Origin: Sphingobium lactosutens DS20
GTDB taxonomy: Bacteria > Pseudomonadota > Alphaproteobacteria > Sphingomonadales > Sphingomonadaceae
Reading direction: 5' to 3'
NCBI RefSeq assembly: GCF_000445105.1
Contig: NZ_ATDP01000106.1
Span: forward strand, 216,881 to 280,880
Length of the DNA stretch: 64,000 nt
Shown: piece after piece, positions 27,075 to 36,477 of the stretch
How the letters are laid out: the number at the start of each line of letters is the position of its first letter
Position numbering within the stretch: position 1 is the first letter of the stretch
The notes under the pieces: model-generated
Database searches by the model: none
The model's input: the letters and a program-made list of their open reading frames with translations, nothing else
Told to the model about the DNA's origin: nothing
Translations under genes and position numbers: made by a program

Positions 27075-27971
27075 TCAGATCGCAAGCCCGACCGTCACTG
27101 TGCCGGTGTAGCCGTTTGTAAGGTCGCCAGTCATGACCGGCGTCATGGCCGTGACTTGTGCGCTGCTATTGTCGCCGAACACATTGTCATTGCTGGTGGT
27201 GGTGCTGGCAAAATTGCTTGCACTGCTGGAATAGCCGCTGCTGGCATAGACCGTGTCGCAGGCCGCTTGCGGCATCGCGAACTGCGAACAAAGTAACCGG
27301 TTGCTGTAGCTTGTCGCCCGCGCCAGGCTGGGATAGACCTCGAAATGGATATGCGGGTAGCGCCCGGCATAGCAGCCCGGAAAAATGCTGGTGAATGTCA
27401 CCTGTCCATTGGCGTCCGTGACACCCACGCCGCGCAGGTAATTTTCATTCGGCACGGTGTAGAGCGAATAGAGACCGTCGCGGGTGCAGTGCCAGATGTA
27501 AACGGCATAGCCTTCCAGCGCCGCGCACCCATTATTGACATCGACCACTGTGATGGTCAGCGTCATCGTCACGCCTTGCGCCGTGCCGCTCGACGATCCG
27601 AAACTGGACCGGATGTCGCTGCGCTGGATGCCGCTATCGTCCAGGACATTGACCAGCGTCCCGTTGCTGCTGTTGGATCCGTCAGCCGGATAGGGGCCGT
27701 TGGTTTCTTCCGGATCGGCAACGCAGGTGTCGCTGGACGTGGGAGTTGGTGTGGGCGTTGGCGTTGGCGTTGGGGTAGGTGTCGCCGTCGTCGTCGTGGT
27801 CGATCCGCTCGATGATCCCGATCCGCCGCATGCTCCGATCAGCGCCGCCCCGCTCGCGGAAAATAGCAGGCGTAATGTCCGCCGTCGGCCGATATTCTCC
27901 CGCGCCAGCGTCTGTATCCGCTCCAGATCATGCAGTAACCCGTGGTCATGATCCAAATCATGTTCGTGCAT
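27075..27971 (-). CDS. Tat-type lipoprotein intradiol ring-cleavage dioxygenase
   Basis: A 298-aa protein with a His/Asp-rich start, a twin-arginine-like signal (GRRRTLRLLFSASG) and a lipobox (ALIGAC), so it is probably exported folded and anchored by lipid. A linker of Ser/Thr and 13-residue Thr-Pro repeats follows. The catalytic domain has NGPYPADGS (first Tyr ligand) and GRYPHIHFEVYP (second Tyr and two His ligands of Fe(III)). This is the catechol/protocatechuate intradiol dioxygenase fold, but the extracytoplasmic location suggests a role other than the central beta-ketoadipate pathway. The substrate is unknown. Confidence 0.83.
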   Translation of the reverse strand: MHEHDLDHDHGLLHDLERIQTLARENIGRRRTLRLLFSASGAALIGACGGSGSSSGSTTTTTATPTPTPTPTPTPTPTSSDTCVADPEETNGPYPADGSNSSNGTLVNVLDDSGIQRSDIRSSFGSSSGTAQGVTMTLTITVVDVNNGCAALEGYAVYIWHCTRDGLYSLYTVPNENYLRGVGVTDANGQVTFTSIFPGCYAGRYPHIHFEVYPSLARATSYSNRLLCSQFAMPQAACDTVYASSGYSSSASNFASTTTSNDNVFGDNSSAQVTAMTPVMTGDLTNGYTGTVTVGLAI

Positions 27972-28151
27972 CGTCCCGACCTTTGTCCCGTTCCTCGATC
28001 CGCCTGTTCAGGCCCAGGCCGCAGGATAGGGATGGCGTGTCTCCAGCCGATTGCCCGATGTAGCGTCTTTGTAGCATTCCAAAAGGCTGGCTTCGGCGCG
28101 TCGCTCTCCATATAGTCGCCCGCGTTTGCCCTATTCCCGCGAAAGCGCTTC

Positions 28152-29471
28152 ATGCATCTTCTCATCGGCCTTGCCGGCATCGTCCTCATCCTCGCCATCG
28201 CCTTTGCCCTCTCGTCCAACCGCCGCGCCATCCGCCCGCGCGTTGTCGGCGCGGCGTTCCTGTTGCAGGCGGGCATCGCGCTGCTGGTGCTGTACGTGCC
28301 GGCCGGCCGCGCCATCATCGCGGGCATGTCGCGGGGCGTGTCCAACCTGCTCGGCTATGCGCAGGCGGGCACCGATTTCATTTTCGGGCCGCTCGCCCGG
28401 CCGGATGTCGGCGGGGCGAGCTTTGCAATAGCCGCGCTGCCCGTCATCATCTTCTTCGCCAGCCTCGTGTCGATCCTCTATTATCTGGGCATCATGCAGT
28501 TCGTCGTCCGCTGGGTTGGCGGCGCGATCGAGAAAGTGACGGGCGTGTCCAAGGTCGAAAGCCTGTGCGCGGCCGCCAATATCTTCGTCGGGCAAAGCGA
28601 AAGCCCGCTGGTCATCCGCCCTTATCTCGCCGCGCTCAACCCCGCCCAATTGTTCGCGGTCATGACCAGCGGCATGGCGGGCGTCGCCGGCACCATCCTG
28701 GCCGCCTATGCCTCCATGGGCATCCGCATCGACTATCTGCTCGCTGCCAGCTTCATGGCCGCGCCCGGCGGCTTGCTGATGGCAAAGATCATCATGCCCG
28801 ACGAGCCCGAGCGGGAACCGGAACTGCCGCTGGAGGCGCATCGCGACCTTCCGCTGCCCGACGCGCGGATGAGCGGCGCCGGCCCGGCCGCGTTGATGAG
28901 CGAAACGACCCCGGGCGAGCCCATGCCGCCCGCCACCCATGATGAGGAAAGGCCCGCCAACATCATCATGGCCGCCGCGCAAGGGGCGCAGACTGGCGTC
29001 AAGCTCGCTGTCGCGGTCGGCGCCATGGTGCTGGCCTTCGTCGCATTGGTGGCGCTCGCCAACGGCATATTGGGCGGCATCGGCGCGCTGTTCGGCTATC
29101 CTGATCTCAGCTTCCAGATGCTGCTGGGTTATGTTTTTTCCCCGGTCATGTATCTGCTCAACATCCCTTGGACCGAAGCGCAGGTGGCGGGCGGCCTGTT
29201 CGGGACCAAGGTCGTGCTCAACGAATTTGTCGCCTATATCAATCTGGGCCAGGTTCAGGGCGCGCTGTCGCCCACCACCATCGCCATCGTCACCTTTGCG
29301 CTGTGCGGCTTCGCCAATTTCAGCTCGATCGCGATCCAGATGGCGGTGACAGGCAATCTTACTCCCAACCAGCGGCCGATGATCGCCAAGCTGGGCATCA
29401 AGGCGCTGGTCGCGGGGAGCCTCGCCAATCTGATGAGCGCGGCGCTGGCGGGCCTGATGCTGAGCCTCTAA
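28152..29471 (+). CDS. Concentrative nucleoside transporter (NupC/CNT family)
   Basis: Inner-membrane nucleoside:cation symporter, 439 aa. The CNT signature is clear in VSKVESLCAAANIFVGQSE, followed by SPLVIRPYL, and near the end GFANFSSIAIQ. About ten membrane segments are visible, with a hydrophilic loop around residues 215-270 (MPDEPEREPELP onward) that is longer than in many CNT proteins. The gene stands alone between divergent and unrelated neighbours. Confidence 0.92.
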   Translation: MHLLIGLAGIVLILAIAFALSSNRRAIRPRVVGAAFLLQAGIALLVLYVPAGRAIIAGMSRGVSNLLGYAQAGTDFIFGPLARPDVGGASFAIAALPVIIFFASLVSILYYLGIMQFVVRWVGGAIEKVTGVSKVESLCAAANIFVGQSESPLVIRPYLAALNPAQLFAVMTSGMAGVAGTILAAYASMGIRIDYLLAASFMAAPGGLLMAKIIMPDEPEREPELPLEAHRDLPLPDARMSGAGPAALMSETTPGEPMPPATHDEERPANIIMAAAQGAQTGVKLAVAVGAMVLAFVALVALANGILGGIGALFGYPDLSFQMLLGYVFSPVMYLLNIPWTEAQVAGGLFGTKVVLNEFVAYINLGQVQGALSPTTIAIVTFALCGFANFSSIAIQMAVTGNLTPNQRPMIAKLGIKALVAGSLANLMSAALAGLMLSL

Positions 29472-29527
29472 GACCGATCGGGACGAAAGCGTAACAGAAA
29501 CCCTGTTTCTTTCGCCTGAAATAGGCT

Positions 29528-30586
29528 ATGGTTAACGCCATGGGGGCAAAGACTTTTCTTGCGGCCGCGCTGGCGGCCCTGAGCTGGACGGGCATGAGCG
29601 CGGCGCAAGCGCCGACGCCCGGCACCTTGGAAACCTACAAGGATTGGACGATCGGGTGCGATAATCGCAACCGCTGCGAAGCCGTTGCCTTGCTGCCCGA
29701 AGGCGGCGAGTGGCCGGACAATCCCGTCATGGTCGGTGTCTCGCGCGATGCTGGACCGGACGCTGAAGCCGAGGTCTGGGTCAGTCGGGATGCCAAGGGC
29801 GATGGCGACGTCAGTTTCATCGTCGATGGCCGCCGCCTCGCCACGGCGCGCACCCGCAATGGCGATGCGACGGTTCGCGGGCCGCAAGCGGCTGCGTTGG
29901 TGATCGCCATGGCGCGGGGCAACCAGATGGAATTGCGTGCCGGCAACCGCCTTCTGGGCCGCCCGTCGCTTGCCGGGTCGGGCGCGGCGCTGCGCTATAT
30001 GGATGCGCGGCAGGGCCGGGCCGGGACCAGCACTGCGCTCGTGGCGACGGGGCCGCTTGGTCCTTTGGCCGTGCGTGCGGCGCCGCCCGCCCCTGTCATC
30101 AAGCGCGCGCCGGTCCCCGCCGGTGGCGCGCCTGTCGCTCTGTGGCGGGAGGAACGAACCGCTCTTGGGACATTCACAGGCTGCACCGAAGACATGCGCG
30201 AAGCCGAGCCGCCCCAACTTTATCGCCTGTCCAAAACGGAGACGCTGATCCTTGTGCCCTGCGGCAGCGGCGCCTATAATTTCACGACCATTCCGGTGAT
30301 CGCCACCGGCATCGCCGGGCGTCGCGCCTTCCACTTCGCGCCCTTCGACTACAAGCCCGGTTGGAGCGAGGAAGAGGCCAAGCCGATGCTGGTCAACGCC
30401 GGTTGGGTGCCGGAAAAGTCGGAATTGTCCAGCTTTGCCAAGGGGCGGGGCATTGGCGATTGCGGCGGCAGCGAAACCTATGTCTGGGACGGATCGCGCT
30501 TCCGCCTGACCGAAGCGACCAGCATGGGCGAATGCCGCGGCGCCTGGCATTGGATCAGGACCTGGTCGGCGCGGGTCAGCGATTGA
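29528..30586 (+). CDS. DUF1176 domain protein
   Basis: A 352-aa exported protein of unknown function. The signal peptide is AKTFLAAALAALSWTGMSAA. The mature part resembles DUF1176 in TYKDWTIGCDNRNRCEAVAL near the start and in C-terminal cysteines (SETYVWDGSRFRLTEATSMGEC region). These Cys may form disulfides in the periplasm. The start at 29528 or the Met four codons later both fit. It sits between the nucleoside transporter and a HAD phosphatase with no clear operon. Confidence 0.75.
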   Translation: MVNAMGAKTFLAAALAALSWTGMSAAQAPTPGTLETYKDWTIGCDNRNRCEAVALLPEGGEWPDNPVMVGVSRDAGPDAEAEVWVSRDAKGDGDVSFIVDGRRLATARTRNGDATVRGPQAAALVIAMARGNQMELRAGNRLLGRPSLAGSGAALRYMDARQGRAGTSTALVATGPLGPLAVRAAPPAPVIKRAPVPAGGAPVALWREERTALGTFTGCTEDMREAEPPQLYRLSKTETLILVPCGSGAYNFTTIPVIATGIAGRRAFHFAPFDYKPGWSEEEAKPMLVNAGWVPEKSELSSFAKGRGIGDCGGSETYVWDGSRFRLTEATSMGECRGAWHWIRTWSARVSD

Positions 30587-30644
30587 CAATCACTCCGCCG
30601 CTCTTTGCAATGGCAGCGCCATGGGCCGTGCCTATATGGCAGGC

Positions 30645-31346
30645 ATGGCTTCTGAAATCCTGACCGCGCCCGCAGCTTCGTTGAGCCTTCCCGATCCGAT
30701 CCGGGCCGTCATTTTCGATATGGACGGCACGCTGATCGACACGGAGGCCGCCCATCGGCGCGCCTTTGTCGATACCGGTGATGCGCTCGGCTGGCCGCTG
30801 GCGGACGACCTGCTCCTCTCCATGGTGGGCATCCATCGGGACGAAAATGAGCGGATGCTAGCGCAGCGCCTCGGCCCGGACTTCCCGCTGGCACAATTTT
30901 ATGCCGACAGTGACGCGCTGTTCGAAGCGGCGGTGGATGCGGGCATTCCGCTGCGTCCCGGTGCGGACCTGTTGCTCGGTCATCTGGCGCGCGTCGGCAT
31001 CCCCATGGCGCTCGCCACGTCCACCGCCGCACCGTTCGCGCAGCAGCGGCTGGAACGCAGCGGTCTAATCGACTATTTCGATATCATCGTTACGCGTAGC
31101 GACGTGGAGCGGCCAAAGCCCGATCCCGAGCCCTATCTGCTGGCGGCCAAGCGCTTGGGCCTCGATCCGGCTGATTGCGTTGCCGTAGAGGATAGCCATG
31201 CCGGCGTTCGTTCCGCTACGGCGGCCGGGATCGCCACTGTCATGGTGCCCGACCTGCTGCCCGCGACCGAGGAATTGACGCTGGCCTGCACGCATGTACT
31301 GCCGAGCCTGACCGATTTGCGCGACCTGCTCCGCGCGACGGATTGA
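30645..31346 (+). CDS. HAD family phosphatase (beta-phosphoglucomutase-like)
   Basis: The product is about 233 aa. Motif I is VIFDMDGTLIDTEAA, motif II STAA, motif III the Lys in RPKPDP and motif IV VAVEDSHAGVRSA. The helical cap between motifs I and II marks subclass I, as in beta-phosphoglucomutase and phosphoglycolate phosphatase relatives. The substrate cannot be read from the sequence. Starts at 30621, 30636 and 30645 are in frame; none has a clear Shine-Dalgarno site. Confidence 0.87.
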   Translation: MASEILTAPAASLSLPDPIRAVIFDMDGTLIDTEAAHRRAFVDTGDALGWPLADDLLLSMVGIHRDENERMLAQRLGPDFPLAQFYADSDALFEAAVDAGIPLRPGADLLLGHLARVGIPMALATSTAAPFAQQRLERSGLIDYFDIIVTRSDVERPKPDPEPYLLAAKRLGLDPADCVAVEDSHAGVRSATAAGIATVMVPDLLPATEELTLACTHVLPSLTDLRDLLRATD

Positions 31347-31364
31347 TGGGAACTGGCCGAGAGG

Positions 31365-32324
31365 TCAGGCCGCCTGCGCCAGCACCAACCCGAACAGGCC
31401 CTCGGCGTCGGTCCATTCTTCCACCGGGTCCCAGCCGCCCGCGCGCAGCAGAATTCGCTCATCGCGCGTCCCATATTTGTGGCTGCTTTCCGTGTGGATG
31501 GTTTCGCCCCGGTCCATGTGAAAGCGCGCGCCGGCAACTTGGAAATCCAGGGCGCGCAGGGCTTCGAGATGCATTTCGATCCTGGCTTTCTCGTCGTTCC
31601 AGACCGCGCGATGGGCAAAGCCGTCAACTGGCATGTCGCCTTCCAATTCGCGGTTGATCCGCTCAATCAGGTTGAGGTTGAAGGCCGCGGTCACGCCCTG
31701 CGCATCGTCATAGGCCGCGATCAGGCGATCGCGGTCCTTGATCCGGTCCATGCCGATCAGCAGCATGGCATCGTCTCCCAGCAGCCGACGCATCGCGCGC
31801 AGCAGATCGACTGCGGCCCCCGGGTCCATATTGCCGATTGTGGAGCCGGGGAAGAACCCCAGGCGCGGCATGCCGCTTATTTCTTCCGGCAGGTCGAGCG
31901 GCTGATTGAAATCGCCCACCACCGGCAGGACCGGCAAATGCGGGAAGGCGCGCGCCAGTTCGGCGCTGCTGTCGTGCAAAAAATCGCCGCTGATATCGAT
32001 GGGCACATAGGCTGCCGGATCAATCGCGCGCAACAGATGGGGGGTCTTGCGTGAACTGCCCGCGCCAAATTCCACCACCGCGCGACCCGCGCCCGCTGCG
32101 CGCGCCACGTCCGGGCCATGCGCCTTAAGCAAAGCAGTTTCGGTGCGGGTCGGATAATATTCGGGCAAGTCCGTGATCTGCTCGAACAGTTCGGAGCCGC
32201 GCCGGTCATAGAACCAGATGGGCGGCGTGGCTTTCGGTTCCTGCGCCAGCCCCTCCAATATATCGCGGCGAAAGGCCGGGTCTATCCGTTGCGTTCTGGC
32301 AGGGGCATCCTCGGTCAGCAGCAT
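31365..32324 (-). CDS. egtD: L-histidine N-alpha-methyltransferase EgtD
   Basis: Trimethylates histidine to hercynine with SAM, the first step of ergothioneine synthesis. The 319-aa protein has IWFYDRRGSELFEQITDL, LPEYYPTRTE, the SAM-binding VVEFGAGSSRKT and YVPIDISGDFL, all family landmarks. The start ATG at 32324 lies 2 bp after the EgtB stop, so translation is coupled. The frame continues further upstream inside egtB but has no support. The pair supplies methyltransferase and C-S bond formation; no EgtE-type lyase or EgtC is seen nearby. Confidence 0.93.
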   Translation of the reverse strand: MLLTEDAPARTQRIDPAFRRDILEGLAQEPKATPPIWFYDRRGSELFEQITDLPEYYPTRTETALLKAHGPDVARAAGAGRAVVEFGAGSSRKTPHLLRAIDPAAYVPIDISGDFLHDSSAELARAFPHLPVLPVVGDFNQPLDLPEEISGMPRLGFFPGSTIGNMDPGAAVDLLRAMRRLLGDDAMLLIGMDRIKDRDRLIAAYDDAQGVTAAFNLNLIERINRELEGDMPVDGFAHRAVWNDEKARIEMHLEALRALDFQVAGARFHMDRGETIHTESSHKYGTRDERILLRAGGWDPVEEWTDAEGLFGLVLAQAA

Positions 32325-32326
32325 CG

Positions 32327-33595
32327 TCACAAATCCTTTGCCAGCCGCAGCCCGGTGAACTGCCAGCGTTGGTGGGGGTAGAAGAAATTGCGGTAGCTGG
32401 CCCGCATATGGCCACGCGGGGTGGCGCAACTGCCGCCCTTCAGCACGAACTGGCCGGACATGAACTTGCCATTATATTCGCCTACGGCCCCGTCCGCTGC
32501 CCGAAAACCGGGATGCGGGCGATAGGCGCTGCCGGTCCATTCCCACACATCGCCGAACATCTGTTTGAGCGTATCGGTGGGCGCTGCCGGATAGGGGCGA
32601 GGGCATGTGGACCCGTCGAACTGATTGCCGCCGCCTGGCGCGATATTCTGAGCAGCACTTTCCCATTCGGCTTCGGTGGGCAGGCGTGCGCCCGCCCAGC
32701 TGGCATAGGCGTCGGCTTCATACAGGCTGATATGCGTCACAGGCGCTGCCGGATTGACCGGCTGGCGGCCATCGAGTCCGAAGCGGCTCCACCCCTGTTC
32801 ACCCGGCTTCCAGTAAAGCGGCGCCTGAACGCCCTCTTGCTGCACCCACGCCCAGCCGTCCGAAAGCCACAGCGAAGGGGTTGCGTAGCCGCCATCCTCG
32901 ATGAAGGCGATCCATTCGCCATTGGTGATTGGGCGGTGCGCCAAGGCATGGGGGTGGAGCAAGGCGCGGTGGCGCGGCCCTTCGCAATCGAAGGCGAAGC
33001 CGGCGCGGCCATCGTCGCCGATTTCCGTCAACCCTTCACGCCCTTCGATCCAGTGCAACGGCCCGGGCAGGTCGACCGCTTGCGCGCTGCGCGGTTCGAA
33101 CAGCGCCGGTTCCAGCGGATTGAGCGAAAAAAGATGGAGAAGGTCCGTCAGCATCAATTCCTGATGCTGCTGCTCATGATGCAGGCCCAATGTCACCAAC
33201 TGCTGGGCGGGCGGGGAGAGATGGGGCAGCACTGCGTCCATTTCCGCGTCGACATGCGCGCGATAGGCCATGATGTCGCTGAGCGCAGGACGGGTCAGCA
33301 TGCCGCGCATCGGGCGAGCATGACGCGGGCCTTCCGCGTCATAATAGCTGTTGAACAGATAGGCGTAGCGCGGGTCGAACGGGCGATAACGAGGCGCGTG
33401 GTCGCGCAGCACGAATGTTTCGAAGAACCATGTAACATGCGCCAGATGCCATTTTGCGGGCGACGCGTCCGGCATGGACTGCACCGTCGCGTCGGCATCG
33501 GACAGCGGCGCGGCGATCGCTTGCGTCAGCTGTCGAACGTCGCGATATCGCGTCGCCAGATCATTCTGGCGTGCATCGCTCCAGCTTCTGGCCAT
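32327..33595 (-). CDS. egtB: Ergothioneine biosynthesis protein EgtB (hercynine oxygenase)
   Basis: Non-haem iron enzyme that joins hercynine to a thiol donor and oxidises it. The N-terminal DinB-like part has WHLAHVTWFFETF and the iron ligands in HHEQQHQELMLTD. The C-terminal formylglycine-generating-enzyme-like domain ends in VWEWTGSAY and SYRNFFYPHQRWQFTGLRL. The start at 33595 (MARSW) has GGAAGGGG upstream. Whether gamma-glutamylcysteine or cysteine is the donor cannot be told here. It forms a two-gene operon with egtD. Confidence 0.92.
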   Translation of the reverse strand: MARSWSDARQNDLATRYRDVRQLTQAIAAPLSDADATVQSMPDASPAKWHLAHVTWFFETFVLRDHAPRYRPFDPRYAYLFNSYYDAEGPRHARPMRGMLTRPALSDIMAYRAHVDAEMDAVLPHLSPPAQQLVTLGLHHEQQHQELMLTDLLHLFSLNPLEPALFEPRSAQAVDLPGPLHWIEGREGLTEIGDDGRAGFAFDCEGPRHRALLHPHALAHRPITNGEWIAFIEDGGYATPSLWLSDGWAWVQQEGVQAPLYWKPGEQGWSRFGLDGRQPVNPAAPVTHISLYEADAYASWAGARLPTEAEWESAAQNIAPGGGNQFDGSTCPRPYPAAPTDTLKQMFGDVWEWTGSAYRPHPGFRAADGAVGEYNGKFMSGQFVLKGGSCATPRGHMRASYRNFFYPHQRWQFTGLRLAKDL

Positions 33596-33668
33596 TCGCG
33601 CCCCTTCCAATCGCTTATGCAGCTCCAATTAAGGAAAGCGCGTGGAAAGCCTAACGGTTCCCCTTCCT

Positions 33669-34529
33669 TTAGGGGCAGGTCGCCGAAATCGCCACCGGGG
33701 CGCGACACACGCGGTCGCGGCCGGACTGTTTGGCATCGTAAAGAGCCGCATCGGCCGCCGCCAGCGCTTCCTCGATCGGGCCTCCGGTCCAGCGGCTCAA
33801 ACCTGCGGAAAAGCTGATGATGCGGCCATTGACCCGCCCGATCGGCTCGCGGCGCATCTGCTGGGCGATGCGCGCCAGCGCCCAACTGGCTTCATCCTCG
33901 GCACCATCGCGGAAGAAGATCGCAAACTCCTCACCACCCCATCGCGCCACCAGGTCGGCGCGCCGCACCTGCGACGCCAGGCGTCCGGCAAAGGCCGCTA
34001 GCACCCGATCGCCCTCGTCATGTCCCTTTATGTCATTGACCTGTTTGAAGAAGTCTATGTCGATGAGGGCGATGCAGCCCTTGCGCTGCGCCGTCGGCAG
34101 CGCCTCTATCTGGGCCAGGAATCCGCGCCGGTTGGCGACGCCGGTCAGCGGGTCTTCATGGGCGGCGATCGCCAGATCGTTCATATGAGCCTGCGTCGTC
34201 GCGGCGGCCCGCTGCACACCCGCGTAGAGACTGGCGATTACGTCGCCCACCTGCGGCAGCGATCTGCTGTCGTCGGGCCGCGCGTTCAGGGCTTCGGCCA
34301 GCGTCTGTATCGGGCTTAGCAGCGCGCCGATGCCGTAAAGGGCGAGCCCGGTGCCCGCGACTGTCGCCAACGTCAGCGTAACTACTTCGGCCAGCGCCAA
34401 CCGCGCGGTAGCTGCGCCCCACCCGATATAGCAAAGCAAGGGCAGGTGTGTGGCGACAAAGCAGATGGCGAAGAGGCGCAATCGTAGCGAGCGCGGGAAA
34501 ATGAACGACGTGGCGAGATAGAAATGCAT
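33669..34529 (-). CDS. Membrane GGDEF diguanylate cyclase
   Basis: A 286-aa protein with two or three N-terminal membrane segments (residues about 15-75), a short helical linker and a GGDEF domain. The active-site loop is WGGEEFAIF, the accepted GGEEF variant, and HEDPLTGVANRRGFL opens the domain. The usual inhibitory-site RxxD upstream of the loop appears as RRAD. It likely makes cyclic-di-GMP; a PilZ receptor is encoded at 14540, but no direct link is shown. Confidence 0.87.
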   Translation of the reverse strand: MHFYLATSFIFPRSLRLRLFAICFVATHLPLLCYIGWGAATARLALAEVVTLTLATVAGTGLALYGIGALLSPIQTLAEALNARPDDSRSLPQVGDVIASLYAGVQRAAATTQAHMNDLAIAAHEDPLTGVANRRGFLAQIEALPTAQRKGCIALIDIDFFKQVNDIKGHDEGDRVLAAFAGRLASQVRRADLVARWGGEEFAIFFRDGAEDEASWALARIAQQMRREPIGRVNGRIISFSAGLSRWTGGPIEEALAAADAALYDAKQSGRDRVCRAPVAISATCP

Positions 34530-34657
34530 GAGCGATCCCGTTGAAATAACCTCGGGAGAAATCCTTGCGGATTCTGAAGGCTTATTGAAGAAAAAGGGTT
34601 AATTGCGCGGAATGCGTCAATCCGTTGCGTGTCCGAGTCCGGCGGATTTGCCTCGGA

Positions 34658-35227
34658 TCAGCGCGATGCGCCCGGCACCCATTTGACGTCGCGAGCGCCA
34701 TTGTCGTTCAACCGCCGCGCCAGCACGAACAGCAGATCGGACAGGCGATTGAGATAGGCCAGCGCCTGCGGGTTGAGCGCGACGTCGGCGGCGGCCGCCA
34801 TGGCGCTGCGTTCGGCCCGGCGGGTGATCGCGCGCGCTAGATGGACAGCGGCGGCAGCGGCCGATCCGCCCGGCAGCACGAAACTGTCGAGCGGCGCCAG
34901 TTCGGCGTTCATGACGTCGATCTCCGCCTCCAGTCGCGCGACCTGGCTCGCCACGATTCGCAGCGCCCAAGGTTCGTCCTCACCTTCCGGAATGGGCGTC
35001 GCCAAATCCGCGCCCAGGTCGAACAGGTCATTCTGTATCGTGGTCAGCCATCGCGTTTCGGCCCGGTCGCCCATGGCGACGATAGCAAGGCCGATCGCGC
35101 TGTTGGCCTCGTCGACATCGCCCACGGCTTGCATGCGAGGGGCATATTTGGGCAACCGCGATCCATCCGCCAGCCCGGTGGTGCCGCCATCGCCCGTGCG
35201 CGTGTAGATTTTGTTCAGCTTCACCAT
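34658..35227 (-). CDS. PduO-type cob(I)alamin adenosyltransferase
   Basis: Transfers adenosyl from ATP to cob(I)alamin, 189 aa. The N-terminal ATP loop is KIYTRTGDGGTTGL, and later motifs VDEANSAIGLA and ARAITRRAERS are conserved in the MMAB/PduO family. It follows the HIG1-like and GluQRS genes on the same strand with short gaps (18 and 9 bp), so all three may be one operon. Confidence 0.93.
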   Translation of the reverse strand: MVKLNKIYTRTGDGGTTGLADGSRLPKYAPRMQAVGDVDEANSAIGLAIVAMGDRAETRWLTTIQNDLFDLGADLATPIPEGEDEPWALRIVASQVARLEAEIDVMNAELAPLDSFVLPGGSAAAAAVHLARAITRRAERSAMAAAADVALNPQALAYLNRLSDLLFVLARRLNDNGARDVKWVPGASR

Positions 35228-35245
35228 GGCGTGCGACTGCTGTCT

Positions 35246-35482
35246 TCAGCCATGCCCCTTGGCCATCAGCAGGATGGCAACGATGATGATCGCGCCCGCC
35301 TGAAAGAGGACGCGGTTGATCATCATCCGGTTCTGCTTGAGGCGGGCCGGGCTTGGGCCGCTGCCCTCCGGCGCGTTGAGATCCTCCTTGGTGGTCTGGA
35401 GGAAGGCGATGACGCCCCGGATCAGAGCGACCAGCGTCGCGATCATGGCAAGGATGAGGGCGATGACAAGGACGGTGTTCAT
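35246..35482 (-). CDS. Twin-transmembrane / HIG1-type small protein
   Basis: A 78-aa protein with two membrane helices (VLVIALILAMIATLVALIRG and INRVLFQAGAIIIVAILLMA) around a charged loop containing RLKQNRMMINRVLFQ. That basic loop sequence is characteristic of alphaproteobacterial HIG1-domain proteins, whose mitochondrial relatives associate with respiratory complexes. The function here is inferred only from the family. Confidence 0.75.
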   Translation of the reverse strand: MNTVLVIALILAMIATLVALIRGVIAFLQTTKEDLNAPEGSGPSPARLKQNRMMINRVLFQAGAIIIVAILLMAKGHG

Positions 35483-35491
35483 GGGCGCAGC

Positions 35492-36382
35492 CTATGCCTT
35501 TCCGTAGCTGATGCCAACCGGAAAGCGCCCGGCGCGCAGGTCTGCGGCCAGAATGCTTGAATCGACACCCTGCACCCGCAATTGCGCCAGCGATAGCGAT
35601 CCGCTGCGCTTGGCCAGGCGCTGACCCTGCGCGTCCATCAGAAGCGGGTGGTGACGGTAGGCCGGGGAGGGCAGGTCGAGCAAAGCCTGGATTAAGCGGT
35701 GAATATCCGTGACGCTGCGCAAGTCGTCGCCGCGCAGGACATGCGTCACGCCCATCGCCGCATCGTCCAGCGTGCAGGACAGATGATAGCTGGCCGGCGC
35801 ATCCTTGCGCGCCAGCACGACATCGCCATGAACGCCCGGATCGGCAGAGACGGCACTGCTGGCATTCTCGTCGAAGGACCGCCAGTTGAGTGGTCCCGCG
35901 CGCGCTGCCGCGCGAGCCATGTCGATCCGCCACGCATGGGCGTCGCCCGCCGCGATCCTGCGCGCCCGAACATCGGCGCTCAGCGCGCGGCAGGTGCCGG
36001 GATAGACCGCGCCTTCCGGCCCGTGCGGCGCGGTCAGGCTGGCCTGAATATCCGCGCGCGTGCAGAAACAGGGATAGAGAAGGCCCATGGCGCGCAACCG
36101 GTCGAGCGCTGCCTCATATATCCCTATCCGTTGCGACTGGAACAGGATGTCGCCATCCCATTCCACGCCCAGCCAACGCAGGTCCTTAATAATGCCGGTG
36201 ACATGCTCGGGCCGGCTGCGCGTGCCGTCAATATCCTCGATCCGCAGGCGCATCGTTCCGCCTGAAGATCGCGCGAGGTCCATCGCCATCAGCGCGGACC
36301 AGCCATGGCCGACGTGCAGCCGCCCCGTCGGGCTCGGCGCAAAGCGCGTCACCATATGCTGTGGTGCGACGGGCGGCGTCAT
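35492..36382 (-). CDS. gluQ: Glutamyl-Q tRNA(Asp) synthetase
   Basis: Paralogue of the catalytic half of GluRS that loads glutamate onto queuosine 34 of tRNA(Asp), 296 aa. HIGH appears in FAPSPTGRLHVGHG, the zinc-binding site in YPCFCTRADI and YPGTC, and a KMSKS-like loop in RLAKRSGS. The anticodon-binding domain of GluRS is absent, as expected. An internal Met at 36355 (MVTRFAPSPTG) is an alternative start. Confidence 0.92.
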   Translation of the reverse strand: MTPPVAPQHMVTRFAPSPTGRLHVGHGWSALMAMDLARSSGGTMRLRIEDIDGTRSRPEHVTGIIKDLRWLGVEWDGDILFQSQRIGIYEAALDRLRAMGLLYPCFCTRADIQASLTAPHGPEGAVYPGTCRALSADVRARRIAAGDAHAWRIDMARAAARAGPLNWRSFDENASSAVSADPGVHGDVVLARKDAPASYHLSCTLDDAAMGVTHVLRGDDLRSVTDIHRLIQALLDLPSPAYRHHPLLMDAQGQRLAKRSGSLSLAQLRVQGVDSSILAADLRAGRFPVGISYGKA

Positions 36383-36477
36383 ACTGGCTCTTGACGAACA
36401 ATATTCGTTAATGCTGTCATGTGCGCGTCATGTTGCTGATGGATCAGCGGCTTCGGCAAGGGGGTAGACGTTTTTCC

